7,544 nucleotides of DNA from JBGSMF01 sp964651475 (lineage in GTDB: Bacteria > Chloroflexota > Anaerolineae > Fen-1058), in the NCBI GenBank assembly GCA_964651475.1, contig CAZYXV010000075.1, positions 1 through 7,544 of the forward strand, written 5' to 3'. Below are positions 6,831-7,544 of the stretch, piece by piece; positions within the stretch are counted from its first letter, which is position 1, and the number at the start of each line of letters is the position of its first letter. Below the pieces are notes generated by a model, which did not search any database, was not told where the DNA came from, and was given only the letters and a program-made list of their open reading frames with translations. The position numbers and the translations under genes were made by a program.

Positions 6831-6980
6831 GTGAAAACCATTTTAAAACAAGTTGTAAAGATAGGCATTGTGGCCGCATTGCTGTACGTGGCCTACCAGC
6901 AGTTGACCGAGTCGCAAAAGCGCTATGTGCGGGAAGTGGTCCGGCAAGCGCCATACCTGATCCCGCGCTACTATGTGTAA
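6831..6980 (+). CDS. Small single-pass membrane protein (49 aa), last gene of the operon
   Basis: A small protein starting at GTG 6831 behind a strong GGAGG (6821-6825, 5 nt spacing), 10 nt after the oxidoreductase stop. The sequence begins MKTILKQVVK (basic), continues with a hydrophobic stretch IGIVAALLYVAYQQL (11-25), and ends in a charged, probably helical tail rich in Arg, Lys, Tyr and Val, finishing PYLIPRYYV. This is one short membrane anchor with an N-terminal cytoplasmic basic segment and a 24-residue basic/aromatic tail. I do not recognise a family. The ribosome binding site, operon spacing and absence of internal stops support it being real. It could anchor the preceding flavoprotein to the membrane or be a small complex subunit; that is inference only. 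Confidence 0.65.
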   Translation: MKTILKQVVKIGIVAALLYVAYQQLTESQKRYVREVVRQAPYLIPRYYV

Positions 6981-7004
6981 CGCCGGCGTTCAAGGAGAAT
7001 CGTT

Positions 7005-7022
7005 ATGCCGCGAACGCCTTAA
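7005..7022 (+). pseudogene. Five-codon ORF with its own ribosome binding site, possible stub of a seventh gene
   Basis: AAGGAGA (6992-6998) precedes ATG 7005, which runs for only five codons (MPRTP) to a TAA at 7020-7022. The spacing after the small membrane protein gene (24 nt) and the ribosome binding site match the operon's style. The palindromic repeat zone begins at about 7031. The simplest reading is the start of a former downstream gene whose body was displaced by repeat insertion. A fortuitous purine-rich stretch is the alternative. Confidence 0.3.
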
Positions 7023-7030
7023 TGGGTAAG

Positions 7031-7090
7031 CACCCTGAGCGGAGTGAACCGCAATCCAAGGGTGTGCGTCCTTCGACTGCGTTCAGGATG
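7031..7090. repeat. Imperfect palindromic repeat (CACCCTGAGCG family)
   Basis: Bases 7031-7048 (caccctgagcggagtgaa) pair imperfectly with 7072-7090 (ttcgactgcgttcaggatg) as inverted arms. The outer 11 bases caccctgagcg are also the exact reverse complement of cgctcagggtg at 7360-7370, so the same dispersed repeat family marks both ends of the downstream repeat zone. Transcribed, it could fold into a hairpin behind the operon. I see no U-tract that would make it a clear intrinsic terminator. Confidence 0.6.
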
Positions 7091-7129
7091 CAGTTCCGCT
7101 CAGGATGCTTCAAGGTGTCTACTCAGCCT

Positions 7130-7372
7130 GTCATTCTGAGAATCCAAATCGCCCCGGCGATATGCCAGAAATCAGAAACTCGTCATTGCGAGGAGGCGCG
7201 CGAAGCGCGCCGACCTGTCCTGCCGGACTAGGCTGGCTAAGCAATCCCCCGCTGGACAAGCGTGGAGATTGCTTCGACCCTGCGGGTCTCGCAATGACAG
7301 TCAGTTTCTGGGTAGCAAAGCGAAGAATCTCGTTGTTCAAACGTAGAGACCCTTCGCTGCGCTCAGGGTGAC
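7130..7372. repeat. Outer palindromic repeat (GTCATTCTGAG type) interrupted by another element
   Basis: The left end gtcattctgag (7130-7140) and right end ctcagggtgac (7362-7372) are inverted arms matching at 9 of 11 positions. The right portion continues inward through cgaagaatctcg (7321-7332) and cccttcgctgcg (7350-7361), typical of a dispersed bacterial repeat that is normally short. Here the arms are about 240 bp apart because a second palindromic element (7182-7298) lies inside. No protein of its own is credible. Confidence 0.6.
7182..7298. mobile_element. MITE-like palindromic element nested in the outer repeat
   Basis: A 117-bp element bounded by perfect 11-bp inverted repeats, gtcattgcgag (7182-7192) and ctcgcaatgac (7288-7298). 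It contains a second inverted pair, aagcaatc (7239-7246) with gattgctt (7267-7274), and a local palindrome gcgcgcgaagcgcgc at 7196-7210. Just outside lies another inverted pair, cagaaact (7173-7180) and agtttctg (7303-7310). It has no plausible coding capacity, so any movement would depend on a transposase supplied elsewhere. Its right end recurs at the left edge of the window. Confidence 0.65.
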
Positions 7373-7433
7373 AAATACCTGAGCAGTTACGCTAAGAGCG
7401 TGTTTTGAAAGTTAGATAGAGAAAAATGCAAAG

Positions 7434-7461
7434 TGGTCAATTTTGCTATCTCGTGTATGAT
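7434..7461 (+). promoter_or_regulatory. Putative transposase promoter
   Basis: TGGTCA (7434-7439) and TATGAT (7456-7461) are 16 bp apart and match the sigma70 -35 and -10 consensus at 4/6 and 5/6 positions. The pair lies inside the insertion sequence, about 50 bp upstream of the transposase ATG. A small hairpin (ggttg 7474-7478 with caacc 7485-7489) lies in the leader between them. Confidence 0.4.
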
Positions 7462-7512
7462 TTACTAGACACCGGTTGTCGAAGCAACCATCATCAGAAG
7501 CGAGAGGCAAAA

Positions 7513-7544
7513 ATGACTAGACCACTATACCCCAGTGATGTGAA
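7513..7544 (+). CDS. IS5-family transposase, N-terminal 10 codons only
   Basis: Only MTRPLYPSDV is visible before the window ends. This opening, a basic residue then YPSD, is characteristic of IS5/IS4-type DDE transposases of the DUF4096 kind, which usually continue with a TDEQW-like motif. GAGAGG (7502-7507) lies 5 nt before the ATG. The identity rests on these ten residues plus the terminal-repeat-like sequence upstream. Whether the gene is intact cannot be seen. Confidence 0.6.
   Translation, partial: MTRPLYPSDV

Larger units (their letters stand above)
7396..7544 (+). mobile_element. Left end of an IS5-type insertion sequence (truncated by the window)
   Basis: GAGCGTGTTTTGAAAG (7396-7411) looks like the terminal inverted repeat of IS5-family elements of the IS427-like group, as I recall them. 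The preceding ctaa may be part of a short target duplication. A transposase start follows about 117 nt inside. The right end, and so the inverted repeat pair, lies outside the window. Confidence 0.65.

Noticed and set aside
7022..7371. Short reading frames on both strands across the repeat zone
   Set aside because: They consist of translated palindromic repeats, with no ribosome binding sites or protein-like character.
7350..7372. Intrinsic terminator for the operon
   Set aside because: The sequence is one arm of a dispersed inverted repeat and is not followed by a T-run, so a specific terminator call is not supported.

Overview
The window holds a compact, single-direction (+ strand) gene cluster of six genes at about 82-6980, followed by a non-coding, repeat-rich zone (6981-7395) and the left end of an insertion sequence running off the right edge (7396-7544). 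I see no RNA gene or CRISPR array. The central gene encodes a glycyl radical enzyme and the next its radical-SAM activase. Glycyl radicals are destroyed by oxygen, so the pathway must run anaerobically. The organism is an anaerobic or facultative bacterium of moderately high GC. The heptanucleotide tandem repeats and dispersed palindromic repeats suggest a repeat-rich environmental genome. Chloroflexota (Anaerolineae-like) is my guess, not something the sequence proves.

Layout: (1) 82-963, an internally duplicated polytopic membrane protein whose halves are joined by a linker made of heptanucleotide repeats; (2) 973-3489, glycyl radical enzyme with thiyl Cys455, Glu457 and radical Gly814, looking most like the arylacetate decarboxylase side of the family; (3) 3496-4446, its activase with an inserted two-cluster ferredoxin domain; (4) 4475-5314, a protein that looks like two tandem FMN-binding split barrels; (5) 5327-6820, a CrtI/phytoene-desaturase-like FAD oxidoreductase; (6) 6831-6980, a 49-residue single-pass membrane protein. 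Intergenic gaps are 6-28 nt, and four of the five downstream genes have a strong AGGAGG-like ribosome binding site, so this is very probably one operon.

The cluster pairs oxygen-sensitive radical chemistry with two putative redox flavoproteins and two membrane proteins. A reasonable inference is that the radical enzyme makes or consumes an aromatic or lipophilic compound which the CrtI-like enzyme and the split-barrel protein oxidise or reduce at the membrane. The substrate cannot be read from the sequence. I do not recognise this combination as a described system.

Downstream of the operon, a 5-codon ORF with its own Shine-Dalgarno ends just before nested palindromic repeats. It may be the stub of a seventh gene cut off by repeat insertion. 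The tail of the same repeat family sits at the extreme left edge, so the cluster is bracketed by related repeats and flanked on the right by an IS5-type element.
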